27,038 nucleotides of DNA from a virus. The notes under the pieces are model-generated. The model did no database searches, had not been told where the DNA came from, and was given only the letters and a program-made list of their open reading frames with translations. The translations under genes and the position numbers were made by a program. Position 1 is the stretch's first letter. Every line of letters begins with the position of its first letter. Positions 1 through 8,206 of the stretch are shown here, piece by piece. The stretch is taken from positions 7,716-34,753 of IMG/VR virus record IMGVR_UViG_3300003891_000027; one strand, given 5' to 3'.

Positions 1-708
1 ACTATCTAATACAGCTTCTGAAAGACTGCCCCCAATAAGCTCCTTCTTACCACCTCCTACCATTTCCTCATACCCACCACTCACTTCACACTTCATAGAA
101 TTAGTAGAAACTGATATAGAAGAATTTTCTAAATTCAAAGTAGGACTAGATAACTGTATACCCTCTCTTCCCTTAATAGTAACAGTCCCAGTCTCCATAT
201 CCATGAAAATTTCAATATGCCCATCATCACTAAAAATACGTAAGCTCTTTTTAAAACGAAACTTTACTTCCCCTTTTTCCGAGCTAATCGAATCACCCGC
301 TGGCGTAACAAACTCAACTAGCTGCTTTTTCCGATTAATCTTTGCATAAGCACCAGAACTATCAGAAAAACCAAAACTATCAGGATAATCTTCATTAAAA
401 TCCCCCTGATGCGTTTTTTCACTTTGCCAAACTGCGGTATAGAAACCAGAATACGGATCAAGATTAGGAAACTCTACTACTACTTCAGTACCTATATCAG
501 GTACAACAAATGTGTTACTATTAACCCTTCCCCCTAACCCAGAAGCTTGCTTTGGATATACCCACGGAAGATACTCATCAGTAAATAATTCCTCTATCTT
601 CACCTTTACTCGCGCAAGCCTCATAGGATCATTATTATCAACAACAGTACCCTTATAACTACGCTTTAAGGGCTGATTCTTTTTAAAATGATCAAAAAAC
701 TTTATCAC
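1..708 (-). CDS. Baseplate central spike protein, gp5/gpV-like (partial, runs off left edge)
   Basis: The first 236 codons of a membrane-piercing tail spike at the tip of the tail tube. I translated this by hand from a GTG start at 708, preceded by AAGGAG with a 6-nt spacer; the GTGA overlaps the stop of the hub gene by 4 nt. Residues about 17-100 look like the gp5/gpV/VgrG OB-fold: start YKGTVVDNNDPMRLARVKV, then a VPDIGTEVVVEFPNLDP stretch and FYTAVW. Residues about 125-236 are short beta-strand repeats (FVTPAGD, LRIFSDDGHIEIF, VTIKGREGIQL) ending in Gly-rich turns, the usual entry into a triple-stranded beta-helix. No lysozyme domain sits between the OB-fold and the helix in the visible part, unlike T4 gp5. 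The position next to the hub gene supports the call. The C-terminus and tip are outside the window. Confidence 0.85.
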   Translation of the reverse strand, partial: MIKFFDHFKKNQPLKRSYKGTVVDNNDPMRLARVKVKIEELFTDEYLPWVYPKQASGLGGRVNSNTFVVPDIGTEVVVEFPNLDPYSGFYTAVWQSEKTHQGDFNEDYPDSFGFSDSSGAYAKINRKKQLVEFVTPAGDSISSEKGEVKFRFKKSLRIFSDDGHIEIFMDMETGTVTIKGREGIQLSSPTLNLENSSISVSTNSMKCEVSGGYEEMVGGGKKELIGGSLSEAVLDS

Positions 709-1820
709 TGCACACTCCTTATCTGATTCAAACTCTCACGACACAGCGTTACAACTGTAGCAATTTGACGGTTTGCAATATTTCGTGAAATTTTCTGAAT
801 ATAATAATACCCAGATATTATCTCTGATGCTCTAGCAATACCAGTATCCTGTATATCTATATCCTTAAAATGCACCCTATCAAGCACACGCATATTAAGA
901 AATGAATTAACATAACTCACTGTTAACCGAACTGTGTTAAAAGAAGCTAATTGGGATAAATTCTGATAATATGCTTTATAATAATTTGTATGCTGATTCC
1001 CAGTTTGAATTTCAGACCCACCAAATCTTGAGCTAATATTCGTTCTAGGCATATGAAGTGTTTGTGCTATTATAGGATTTGGTATTTCTTTTATAAGATT
1101 CTCTTCCCCCTTTTCTAAATCATAAACCTGTAATTCTTTACCATACCCCATCCACGCATTAATGAAACCGCTATCCACCTCAACAACATAATCCGAATCA
1201 TATGGAATATTAGCACCAAACCTCCACTTCACATCCTCAGCTAAATCAGCCTTTATATCCTTCACAATAAAATACCCATCACTGCTTATACCAACTGCAA
1301 TAAAACTATTTGGAATATAACTATGTAACCAAAGCTCATTCACAAATTTTTTATCCGTTATATTAGGCTGAAGCCAAACTTGTGAATCGTCTGATTTTTG
1401 AAGATTACTTTGCGGATATATGAAATACTCAGACACTATCTTCTTTATCACCTCAATACCACTTCCCTTAATACTCCTTTGATGCGTCTCCGTTACATAC
1501 GCAATAGATTTCATCACCCCATTCACCCTAATATAAAATTTATTCCTACCACTCTTATGAAATATAAGCTTTGTGATATGAAGCGGTACATCAATAAGTG
1601 AATTTCTATCTTTACCAAAAGATACTATAAATTCATTCCCTTCATGAAGATAACTTATAATATCTTCAAAAAGTGTATAAAAAGATAGCTGAAATGTGGG
1701 TAAAAGATTCCCACTTTCTTCAATCATAAGAAAAACTGATAAATCAGATTCCTGTATGAAATCAGTATAATCAGCAACTGAAAACCTCAATAGAATTTGT
1801 CCCTGAACTTCAATAGCCAT
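705..1820 (-). CDS. Baseplate hub protein, gp27/gpD-like
   Basis: A 371-residue protein that probably forms the trimeric hub collar between tail tube and spike (T4 gp27, P2 gpD, Mu gp44 role). No strict motif is available; the call rests on the beta-rich N-terminal half with two tube-like barrels (FQLSFYTLFEDIISYLHEGN, LHITKLIF), a middle region with VNELWLHSYIPNSFIAVGIS and a C-terminal strand-rich segment (SGYYYIQKISRNI). The gene order wedge-hub-spike matches. It starts directly after the stop of the gp53-like gene and its own stop overlaps the GTG start of the spike gene, so translation is probably coupled. Other baseplate roles cannot be excluded. Confidence 0.6.
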   Translation of the reverse strand: MAIEVQGQILLRFSVADYTDFIQESDLSVFLMIEESGNLLPTFQLSFYTLFEDIISYLHEGNEFIVSFGKDRNSLIDVPLHITKLIFHKSGRNKFYIRVNGVMKSIAYVTETHQRSIKGSGIEVIKKIVSEYFIYPQSNLQKSDDSQVWLQPNITDKKFVNELWLHSYIPNSFIAVGISSDGYFIVKDIKADLAEDVKWRFGANIPYDSDYVVEVDSGFINAWMGYGKELQVYDLEKGEENLIKEIPNPIIAQTLHMPRTNISSRFGGSEIQTGNQHTNYYKAYYQNLSQLASFNTVRLTVSYVNSFLNMRVLDRVHFKDIDIQDTGIARASEIISGYYYIQKISRNIANRQIATVVTLCRESLNQIRSVQ

Positions 1821-2177
1821 CTATATATTATGCTTAGAAAGTGTTTCAAGACTTTTTAGAGAAAAATAAAGCTCTTCTAATTCATCCAGATTAGGTACTT
1901 TAATAATCTCACCTGTAGTTATATCTTCAAAAGATAACTTATCATTATAATAAAGCAGCACCCACCAATATTGTGTATCCTGAAATATAGAATATGATAA
2001 ATTATCAGGCCTTTTATCCTGTCCTTGTACAAGTACCGCTGAATTAACTTTTAAATCACTTAATTTCAATAAAAATGTAGATGTAAGCGGATCATAATTA
2101 TCAGTGAATGATAAGAATTTACTCAGCGCGTAGCGCTCTTCTGTTGCCTTTTCAAGATTTATGAAAAATAATGACAT
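1821..2177 (-). CDS. Baseplate wedge protein, gp53-like
   Basis: A 118-residue relative of the N-terminal part of T4 gp53, the wedge component that caps the baseplate inner ring. The region VLVQGQDKRPDNLSYSIFQ followed by DTQYWWVLLYYND matches in order and spacing the T4 gp53 stretch YYIKGSPRPEEL...YGNPQLYWVLLMCND (from memory). The family feature is an R-P-x-x-L-[SA] box followed by a tryptophan-rich YWV(L/I)L strand and an Asn-Asp turn. After it comes DITTGEIIKVPNLDEL, resembling the LysM-like ending of short gp53 homologues. T4 gp53 is longer (about 196 residues), so this is a minimal version. It starts right after the stop of the upstream gene, with no spacer. Confidence 0.72.
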   Translation of the reverse strand: MSLFFINLEKATEERYALSKFLSFTDNYDPLTSTFLLKLSDLKVNSAVLVQGQDKRPDNLSYSIFQDTQYWWVLLYYNDKLSFEDITTGEIIKVPNLDELEELYFSLKSLETLSKHNI

Positions 2178-2936
2178 CTATTCTATTCTTATTGAATTAA
2201 CTAGATTTGCCATTTCTTCATCTGATATTCCAGATGAAGATATTACTTGTGGAAAATATCCCAAAAACTCATTAATAGAAGGCTGCCTAAACGGCATAAA
2301 TTCAATACTACCTTGTGCATATAAAGGCGTTCCATTTTCAAGAACTTCTTTGGAAAACTTAAAATCCACCCTTTTCATAATTTGCTTTGTTGCATAGAAC
2401 CATTGACCAACCTTCACATTAATTGTACCTGAAATAGCTTGTGCTTCTGCACTTACCTTATAATTCAATGGCGGAGTTAATATCATAGTCTGAATACTAG
2501 TACCTTTTTTTATGGGCACATTCACTAGATGCCCTATAGGAAAAACAGTTCTATATAACTTAGATACTATTTTCCTTACATCATCCCCCTTTTTTGTGGA
2601 TACAAATGTTAGATTAATACTGAATATAGGCTTCTCTGATCCTGTCCACATTTCAGTAGATTGCTGAGCAAACTGAAATGAATAATTTAAATCTTTGGTT
2701 AACGCTTGAAGTCTTGGAATTTTTGATATCACTGTTTCTATAGCAGCACCCCAAAGACGCACATTTTCCTGTAGATTCTGCATTTGTTGCATATCAAGTG
2801 GAGTAGAATAATCATTAGAGCCTGAAATACGTATATCATCTTCAATATACCCCACAATTCTACCTAGACCACTCCCTGCTATCACTATCTGTGCATTAGG
2901 ATTATCTATAACAGAATAAAGATCCAAATAAGCCAT
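2178..2936 (-). CDS. Putative baseplate tail-tube cap / tube initiator protein
   Basis: A 252-residue protein between the tape-measure candidate and the gp53-like wedge, where T4-type phages keep the gp48/gp54 tube cap. Visible parts: N-terminal strands with IVIAGSGLGRIVGYIEDDIR; a central W-T-G-S-E-K-P-I-F-S-I-N-L-T-F motif; then DDVRKIVSKLYRTVFP and VGQWFYATKQIMKRVDFKFS. This alternation of beta-hairpins with one helix resembles the tail-tube/tube-cap fold. It is not a strict family match, and a LysM-free XkdP/gpX-like initiator is the alternative. The start follows the upstream stop directly (GATTAGATGG), with GGGTG as a weak ribosome site inside the upstream gene. Confidence 0.45.
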   Translation of the reverse strand: MAYLDLYSVIDNPNAQIVIAGSGLGRIVGYIEDDIRISGSNDYSTPLDMQQMQNLQENVRLWGAAIETVISKIPRLQALTKDLNYSFQFAQQSTEMWTGSEKPIFSINLTFVSTKKGDDVRKIVSKLYRTVFPIGHLVNVPIKKGTSIQTMILTPPLNYKVSAEAQAISGTINVKVGQWFYATKQIMKRVDFKFSKEVLENGTPLYAQGSIEFMPFRQPSINEFLGYFPQVISSSGISDEEMANLVNSIRIE

Positions 2937-4265
2937 CTAATCACCCATATTGAGTAGTAATAGCGAAATATCATCAATATAATGCTGCCTGCTAGGAGGA
3001 GCAGTACCCACAGTCGTAACAGGTAGAGGAATAGGCGATGGTATTACAGGTGTTTTTGCCATCGATTCTAATTCCCTTCTTCTATCCTCTACGGCTAAAT
3101 CAGTAGCTCTTTCTGATAAAATATCAGATAACGATTCTTTCACACTTTCTATAGGCTTTGGCTTAGGCTCTTCTCTTTTAGTAAAAAATTCTTTTACCTT
3201 TTCAAAAAACCCAGCTTTTTTTAATAAAAACCCAAATACTCCTATTATCAATAACGGCCAAAACTTAACAAGTAATCCCATAATTATAGGAACTAATATC
3301 CTACCCAACATAGGTAGAAGGGATTTAAAAAACATAGGAATAGTACGCACAATAAAAGAAAGAGCTGACCTAAATAACCCAATAAAAAACCCACTGAATA
3401 GCCCACCAATACGCTTCACTAACACAGAACTAAAAATAAACTTAAAAAGCCAACCAAAAAAACTAAATAACTTATTAACTAATATCCTCTCAACTCCAAT
3501 CTTAGCCAGTGGACCAAGACCAAAGAACTGAAGCAAAGTAGCAATAATACCCTTACTCTCAAACCCCACTTTCTCAAGCTTATCATCCAATAAATCATAT
3601 ACATCTTCTTGATACCTTCTTAATACTTCATGATGCTTTCTGTTATCTGAAACCATCGTCTTCAGGGGATCTTTTAATTCTTCTAACTTTGTAATTACCT
3701 TTTTGTCCTTCTCTTTTTTAGAAATTTCTTCAAGCTTCTCTATAGCTTCTTCAATTAATTCATTACCTTGATAATTCTTTTTCCTTAAATCCTTTAAATT
3801 CATATCATGTAGTGCACTACTTTTATCCTGCATAAGAAATAAATTTTCTAAATTCTCTATAATACTCTGCTGATATTTCATCGATAACTCACCTGATTGA
3901 TGAATACGCTTAAGCATATCAATTATAGTATCTAGCCTAAGACTGAACTCTCCTTTTACTTCACCAAAAACTTTTGAAATTTCATCAAAGCTTCCCAAAA
4001 ATTCACCATATTCTTTTGGCGGAAGATGCGGAAACTTCTTCTCACTCTCAATAAACCACTTACTTTCAAACTTCTCTATTGCAGCACGCAATGCATCATT
4101 AGATACGGATAGTGCTTTTAATGCATCAATGTTTTCCCTAAATAGTGCAATTGTATTTTTAATAAGATTCAATAGAAGAGATAGACTTTTCCCTGTGATA
4201 TCCATTTTCATTTTTATTCTGTCTACCCCCTTTAGGAAATCTGTTATTACAGCTTCTTCTACCAT
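2937..4265 (-). CDS. Tail tape-measure protein candidate
   Basis: A 442-residue protein with an all-helical N-terminal half (residues 1-235, heptad-like, Lys/Glu-rich), a long hydrophobic and glycine-containing stretch at about 239-353 (e.g. GWLFKFIFSSVLVKRIGGLF, ILVPIIMGLLVKFWPLLIIG) and a Pro-rich tail (PSPIPLPVTTVGTAPP). That architecture, and the position directly after the tail-tube genes and the putative tail-assembly chaperone, are those of a tape measure: it sets tail length and is ejected with the DNA to breach the inner membrane. At about 1.5 angstrom per residue it would span a short tail, well below T4 gp29 (about 590 residues). The ATG follows the TAA of the -2 frame with no gap and has only a weak ribosome site, suggesting coupling to the frameshifted reading frame. 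Confidence 0.6.
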   Translation of the reverse strand: MVEEAVITDFLKGVDRIKMKMDITGKSLSLLLNLIKNTIALFRENIDALKALSVSNDALRAAIEKFESKWFIESEKKFPHLPPKEYGEFLGSFDEISKVFGEVKGEFSLRLDTIIDMLKRIHQSGELSMKYQQSIIENLENLFLMQDKSSALHDMNLKDLRKKNYQGNELIEEAIEKLEEISKKEKDKKVITKLEELKDPLKTMVSDNRKHHEVLRRYQEDVYDLLDDKLEKVGFESKGIIATLLQFFGLGPLAKIGVERILVNKLFSFFGWLFKFIFSSVLVKRIGGLFSGFFIGLFRSALSFIVRTIPMFFKSLLPMLGRILVPIIMGLLVKFWPLLIIGVFGFLLKKAGFFEKVKEFFTKREEPKPKPIESVKESLSDILSERATDLAVEDRRRELESMAKTPVIPSPIPLPVTTVGTAPPSRQHYIDDISLLLLNMGD

Positions 4266-5118
4266 TTATATCTTAGTTTCTTTTAGAAATTTGATAAGCT
4301 CTTCATTTAAATATTTTACTTCTGTGAAATCCATTTGATTAAGCACTATAGGATCAATGTGCAGTTTTAGAGCCAAAACGAATTCTACCTGCAAAAGATT
4401 CAGTATCGGTACGAAAGGGAAGAAGAAGAGCTTGCCCCCCATCAAGCTCAACTTCATTATCCCTTCCACAACTACAATGACTTACTATCGGCTTTACTCC
4501 ATGATATAAAAGCTTATCCAAATGAGATACAAGCTGGAAATCTTTTGCTGTAAGATTCATAAATACATTATACATTTCATTAAATTCAATATTTCTTGCT
4601 GAATATGATAAAAGTGCAACACTATCAGTTTCATAACCATTATCAATCGCTTTATAATAATCTTTTAGTGTAAGTGGAGTAAATGCATACTCCTTATCAT
4701 TAAATGTTACATATACAGGTAAACTCGGTACATTCAAATCTTCAAATTCAAGCTTTGATATATCAACAATTATGAAATTTTTATTCCCACAAATACATGG
4801 AGATGTTATCTGAAACTTTGCGTCACCAAATGATGAAATTTTTCTAAGTAGCCCCAAATACAAAAAATCCCCAACTGTTAAATCCAATTTATCAAAACTA
4901 CACTGAATACCTTCAAGAATAAAATTAAAGATATCCTTAGTAGATAACTTACTCTGGGAAATCTTTTTTACTTCGCCAAAAGTATATGGCTTATATTTGA
5001 TTTGGGAATTGGCTGGATATGTTATCCCTTTTGAAGGAAGGGAATCTAATTTTACATCTATTTCAGGTAAGTAAGTAGTAGTAGTGGATTTCGGATTAAA
5101 ACTTGTTACGGTTTTCAT
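4266..5118 (-). CDS. Predicted -2 frameshift fusion of the tail assembly chaperone (284 aa)
   Basis: Reading 228 zero-frame codons to the second GGG of a GGGGGGC run (4440-4434), slipping back two bases, and continuing at GGC (4436) gives 56 more residues (GKLFFFPFVPILNLLQVEFV and on to LKETKI). The -2 frame is closed by TAA only about 20 codons upstream of the slip site and stays open through the zero-frame stop to 4266. Its stop directly abuts the tape-measure ATG. Known precedent: conserved frameshifting in tail-assembly genes, with a -2 shift on a G-run in phage Mu. The extension has no usable strong ribosome site of its own. What is seen: run, frames, hairpin. What is inferred: that the shift occurs. 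Confidence 0.5.
4354..5118 (-). CDS. Tail assembly chaperone / gp26-like baseplate hub assembly protein (zero-frame product)
   Basis: A 254-residue protein resembling the T4 gp26-type family: LPSKGITYP near residue 27, then YKPYTFGEVKKISQ, a cysteine near 73, DFLYLGLLRKISSFGD at 84-99 and a paired C-x-C (C108, C110) matched by a second C-x-C (C215, C217). The four cysteines could bind one zinc. The gene lies exactly between tail tube and tape measure, the place of the tail-assembly chaperone (lambda G/GT, Mu 41/42). A modest ribosome site (AAGGG) precedes the ATG. The last 26 residues overlap an alternative open frame that continues past the stop; see the fusion entry and slippery site. Confidence 0.6.
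   Translation of the reverse strand: MKTVTSFNPKSTTTTYLPEIDVKLDSLPSKGITYPANSQIKYKPYTFGEVKKISQSKLSTKDIFNFILEGIQCSFDKLDLTVGDFLYLGLLRKISSFGDAKFQITSPCICGNKNFIIVDISKLEFEDLNVPSLPVYVTFNDKEYAFTPLTLKDYYKAIDNGYETDSVALLSYSARNIEFNEMYNVFMNLTAKDFQLVSHLDKLLYHGVKPIVSHCSCGRDNEVELDGGQALLLPFRTDTESFAGRIRFGSKTAH
4428..4449 (-). promoter_or_regulatory. Candidate -2 frameshift site: G6C run in a perfect inverted repeat
   Basis: On the transcribed strand the codons GAT GGG GGG CAA contain the run GGGGGGC (4440-4434). A tRNA-Gly on the second GGG re-pairs perfectly after a two-base backward slip. The run is flanked by a perfect 7-bp inverted repeat, GAGCTTG (4449-4443) and CAAGCTC (4434-4428), so the G-run falls in the 8-nt loop. 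The amino acids encoded (ELDGGQAL) impose part of this sequence, so the hairpin may be fortuitous. A GAAGGG lies about 20 nt upstream, farther than usual for a stimulatory Shine-Dalgarno. Confidence 0.5.
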
Positions 5119-5130
5119 ATAATATTACCC

Positions 5131-5658
5131 TTAAGTCCATACACCAGTAGAATAAAAGGTCTCTAGTTTAGAACTTGTATTATCTGCAACAATAATAAAG
5201 TCAACACTATATTCATAAGGTGCACTATCAGAACTACCATCATAGCGCACCACACCCTCAGGGATAACATTATATGAAATAGATTGCTGTATTTCTTTTT
5301 TTCTATTTAATTTTAATATCGTTATAGTCTTAGCAACATCTTCTAACGGACTTAAACAAAACCCCGAATTAAAAATTTCAATATTAATCCAACCTGCTAA
5401 CCATAGTGATAATGTATTATATTCATCATCATAGAAGCTTAACTTAAGCCTTCTTATTTTTTGGTTCTTGGGAACAGCATAAGTTGACATATAACGGGTA
5501 AACTCAAAGTGCTCTACTACTGCCATATCTTCTTCTATAGAAGTAGCTGGAAAAAACTTATCAAATGGTTTAGGCGCACCTTCAATCTGTACATCCCAAA
5601 GATATTTCTGCCCCCACTCAATTTCCCTTATTACTTCTATATTATCTAGAAATGCCAT
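5131..5658 (-). CDS. Second tail-tube-fold protein
   Basis: A 175-residue protein with the gp19/tube-fold pattern: N-terminal YLWDVQIEG strand, a central VPKNQKIRRLKLSFYDDEYN, a helix with LSLWLAGWINIEI, and C-terminal strands SYNVIPEGVVRYDG and YEYSVDFIIVAD. It follows the first tube gene with its ATG directly after that stop (GGGTAAATGG), so translation is coupled. It is only distantly similar to the first tube protein. It may be a minor tube subunit, a tube-terminal ring, or a baseplate-proximal adaptor such as gp54; the sequence alone does not decide. Confidence 0.6.
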   Translation of the reverse strand: MAFLDNIEVIREIEWGQKYLWDVQIEGAPKPFDKFFPATSIEEDMAVVEHFEFTRYMSTYAVPKNQKIRRLKLSFYDDEYNTLSLWLAGWINIEIFNSGFCLSPLEDVAKTITILKLNRKKEIQQSISYNVIPEGVVRYDGSSDSAPYEYSVDFIIVADNTSSKLETFYSTGVWT

Positions 5659-6189
5659 TTACCCAGTTACTGGACCATCTTTGAAATAATCATAATTAAG
5701 AACTAATGTAGGTTTCTGTATATCTGATTCTGCAGATGTCATCGTAGCAAAATCAAAACTTTGAAGAAAACAACCTACTAATATAAATTCCCAAAACGGT
5801 TTATCTTCATTGTTGAGCTGCGTTAGATTAATATCAGCCTGAAGCTGAGCTTTAGAAAAAGCACTTCTACCTTCACCTGTTACCCAAATAGCTTCACGCC
5901 ATTTTCTAAAGAAATTATGAATCTTACCATCCACTGTAGCTGCAAATGTTAATGTGATATCCCGCTCATAATCATATATACCAGGCTGACGCACCTTAAG
6001 CCCCCTAATAGATACATCAATAGTAGAACCAGTAAGCTTAGGAAGCGTAAAAGATTCACAACGAAAATTTAAATCCTCTTTATTGAAATCAGCTACTGCA
6101 GGAGGAAGCGTAATAAACGTCAAATTCCAACGATATAACGTCGCAAAATCCCCAATACCCCTAATATTCTCTATAGTAGGTCTAGCCAT
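5659..6189 (-). CDS. Tail tube protein, gp19-like
   Basis: A 176-residue protein of the T4 gp19 type (T4 gp19 is 163 residues), which stacks in hexameric rings to form the inner tail tube. The N-terminus has GDFATLYRWNLTFITLPPAV; then FRCESFTLPKLTGSTIDVSI, the loop that places R/K-GLKVRQPG before an ITLTFAATVDGKIHNFFRKW strand-helix unit, and a C-terminal NYDYFKDG. This order (F-W/N-V strand, SF.LP motif, ITLTF strand, F..W helix) is diagnostic. AAAGGAGA sits 6 nt before the ATG, and the gene directly follows the sheath gene, as 19 follows 18 in T4. Confidence 0.85.
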   Translation of the reverse strand: MARPTIENIRGIGDFATLYRWNLTFITLPPAVADFNKEDLNFRCESFTLPKLTGSTIDVSIRGLKVRQPGIYDYERDITLTFAATVDGKIHNFFRKWREAIWVTGEGRSAFSKAQLQADINLTQLNNEDKPFWEFILVGCFLQSFDFATMTSAESDIQKPTLVLNYDYFKDGPVTG

Positions 6190-6201
6190 CTTTTTCTCCT
6201 T

Positions 6202-8178
6202 TTATAATAATTCAGCAGCACTTTCTAATGAAATACCAGTGCTAGTTATCACAACCCTGAAATCAATAAATTCAGCACTACGACTTGGTTTTATAAATAG
6301 GTCAACTACAAGCTTATTCGCATCAATCACCTCTGGCGTATTATTGCTCCCATCACATACCACCTTAAATTCTGTCACGCCACGTCGTGCCTGAATCCCA
6401 GCCATATAAGATGTAATCTTATTGGATACAATAGAACGTGTGATTTCATCGTTTATCTCAAATACGAAATTTTCAAGCACTGTTGCTATAGCAGGCTTAA
6501 TTACAACTAATAGTAACCTAACATTCAATCTATCCAATGCAGAAGGTCTACTAAGAAGTGTCTTCTGCCCCCATACCACAATACCACGCCCTGGAACAAA
6601 CCGAATTGGATTAATACCATTATCATAAAGAAGGTCTTGCTCACCTTTAGTATAATGCCTACGTAAATCCAATACCCTAATAAATCCACGAGTAAAACCT
6701 GCTGGTGGGAACCAAATTTCATAATTTGTTGCAGCACGGCTAATAACACCAGCAACAAATCCATCAGGACTTATGAATATTCTTCTATCATTGAATCTAT
6801 CAAATATAAGCACAGAAGGTGTATATAAGCTTCCAAAAGATGAATTAATATTCAGTACCTGCTTCCTATAATCAATTACATCATTAAGATAATCTGAGCT
6901 TGCTTCATCCTGATACCTTGAGCTAAGAATACCTACACAATCCCTCTTCTCACAAAGCTCCACTATCTTAGCTTGATATATTGGAGTAGACCATCCACCA
7001 TCCATAATCACAGTTATCGGTGTATCATCTTGATTATTAAGTTTATTCAATGCAGCAATCATATGTGAATCTGTTACTGCAAGCCCATCAGACCCACCAT
7101 TCAACCACAATATCGTAGTCTGATCTTTAGGCTTTTCTGTTTCAGGTATAGCTACATTATCAAATACACGAATATAACTTGAGCTTTTCAGCACTTCCCC
7201 AACATATATATTCCTACCATATCCATTCTTTGCAGAAGTTTTCCTACTACAAATCCAACTTTCTTTTGGTGTAGATTGATTACTTTTTAGAAAAACCTGA
7301 ATAAGAAAAGAATCAGGCTCTTTCACAAGATCTGGGTCTGTTTCATAATTAATAAGCTTTATTCCTACATCATTAGCCCAATCACCTTGATTAGCTGAAT
7401 AAATCAACATAGTTTCATCAACTATAGACACAGCATCTTCACCCTGAACTAAAACTGAAATGCTAAACCCAGTATTAACATCCACTGCATCTTCTACAGC
7501 CCCTTTAGCTAAATGCGTTATAGAAACAGTATTAGTACTAGTAGAAGCTGAAAAACTTATATTATAAGGTGGTGTATTTAATTTACTAGCTAATGCTGAT
7601 GCAACAACTTGTGCACCTGAATTTGATATAAGTGCTACTTCAATTGGGGTCTTATTTGGAATTGCTGGATCAACTCCATTACCATCCACGTTAAACCAAA
7701 CATAAAAAGCTGCTGTAGTAGTATTAATGTAAAAATACTTATTATTCAAACTACCACCTACATCAGCCACTGTAATAACTTGCGTTTGCTCTGAAACTGC
7801 TGGTAAATCATCCCCTGAATCAAATACATATGCATAAGGATCCGATAAGCCAGTAGTTAAAGAAAAATTACTATACGGTGAAGTTTTCTTACGAATACTT
7901 AACCCACCATATAAAGCTGAATTAGCAGCCCTTACAACCCACAACTTATTTGAATTTTCAAGATAACTCAACGCAGAATAATATGATAAATCATACCCAA
8001 CTTCTACTTTTCCATTAGGTGTGAAATAATCAAGTAACTGCGTATCAGTTGTTACAAGAACGGGCTCTCCTACAGGACCTTTCTTAGCTGGTATAACAAT
8101 AGCACCATATACGCCTGGAAAACTCTGTACCCGTTCCGATAAATCTATCTCCTTACTGGTTACACCTGGTGACGCCAT
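6202..8178 (-). CDS. Contractile tail sheath protein, gp18-like
   Basis: A 658-residue sheath protein, the same size as T4 gp18 (659). The N-terminus MASPGVTSKEIDLSERVQSF is the hallmark PGV..KEIDLS arm that links sheath subunits. A typical sheath AxxGP loop follows (PAKKGPVGEPVLV). The middle contains variable protruding domains (residues about 110-260 include FYINTTTAAFYVWFNVDG). The conserved C-terminal core includes SPSVLIFDRF-like strands, ISPDGFVAGVISR with NYEIWFPPAGFTRG, LYDNGINPIRFVPGRGIVVWGQKTL, and RLNVRLLLVVIKPAI. Ribosome site AAAGGAGA precedes the ATG. The sheath contracts on injection and surrounds the tube encoded just downstream. Confidence 0.96.
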   Translation of the reverse strand: MASPGVTSKEIDLSERVQSFPGVYGAIVIPAKKGPVGEPVLVTTDTQLLDYFTPNGKVEVGYDLSYYSALSYLENSNKLWVVRAANSALYGGLSIRKKTSPYSNFSLTTGLSDPYAYVFDSGDDLPAVSEQTQVITVADVGGSLNNKYFYINTTTAAFYVWFNVDGNGVDPAIPNKTPIEVALISNSGAQVVASALASKLNTPPYNISFSASTSTNTVSITHLAKGAVEDAVDVNTGFSISVLVQGEDAVSIVDETMLIYSANQGDWANDVGIKLINYETDPDLVKEPDSFLIQVFLKSNQSTPKESWICSRKTSAKNGYGRNIYVGEVLKSSSYIRVFDNVAIPETEKPKDQTTILWLNGGSDGLAVTDSHMIAALNKLNNQDDTPITVIMDGGWSTPIYQAKIVELCEKRDCVGILSSRYQDEASSDYLNDVIDYRKQVLNINSSFGSLYTPSVLIFDRFNDRRIFISPDGFVAGVISRAATNYEIWFPPAGFTRGFIRVLDLRRHYTKGEQDLLYDNGINPIRFVPGRGIVVWGQKTLLSRPSALDRLNVRLLLVVIKPAIATVLENFVFEINDEITRSIVSNKITSYMAGIQARRGVTEFKVVCDGSNNTPEVIDANKLVVDLFIKPSRSAEFIDFRVVITSTGISLESAAELL

Positions 8179-8206
8179 AATATCTCTCCTTTGATAAAAT
8201 GATTAA

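Noticed and set aside
4266-4469. Independent 67-aa gene starting ATG at 4469
   Set aside because: It overlaps the gp26-like gene out of frame, has no convincing ribosome site, and is better explained as the -2 frame extension.
6525-6764. Minus-strand alternative frame inside the sheath gene
   Set aside because: Out-of-frame shadow of the conserved sheath C-terminal core; no start signal.
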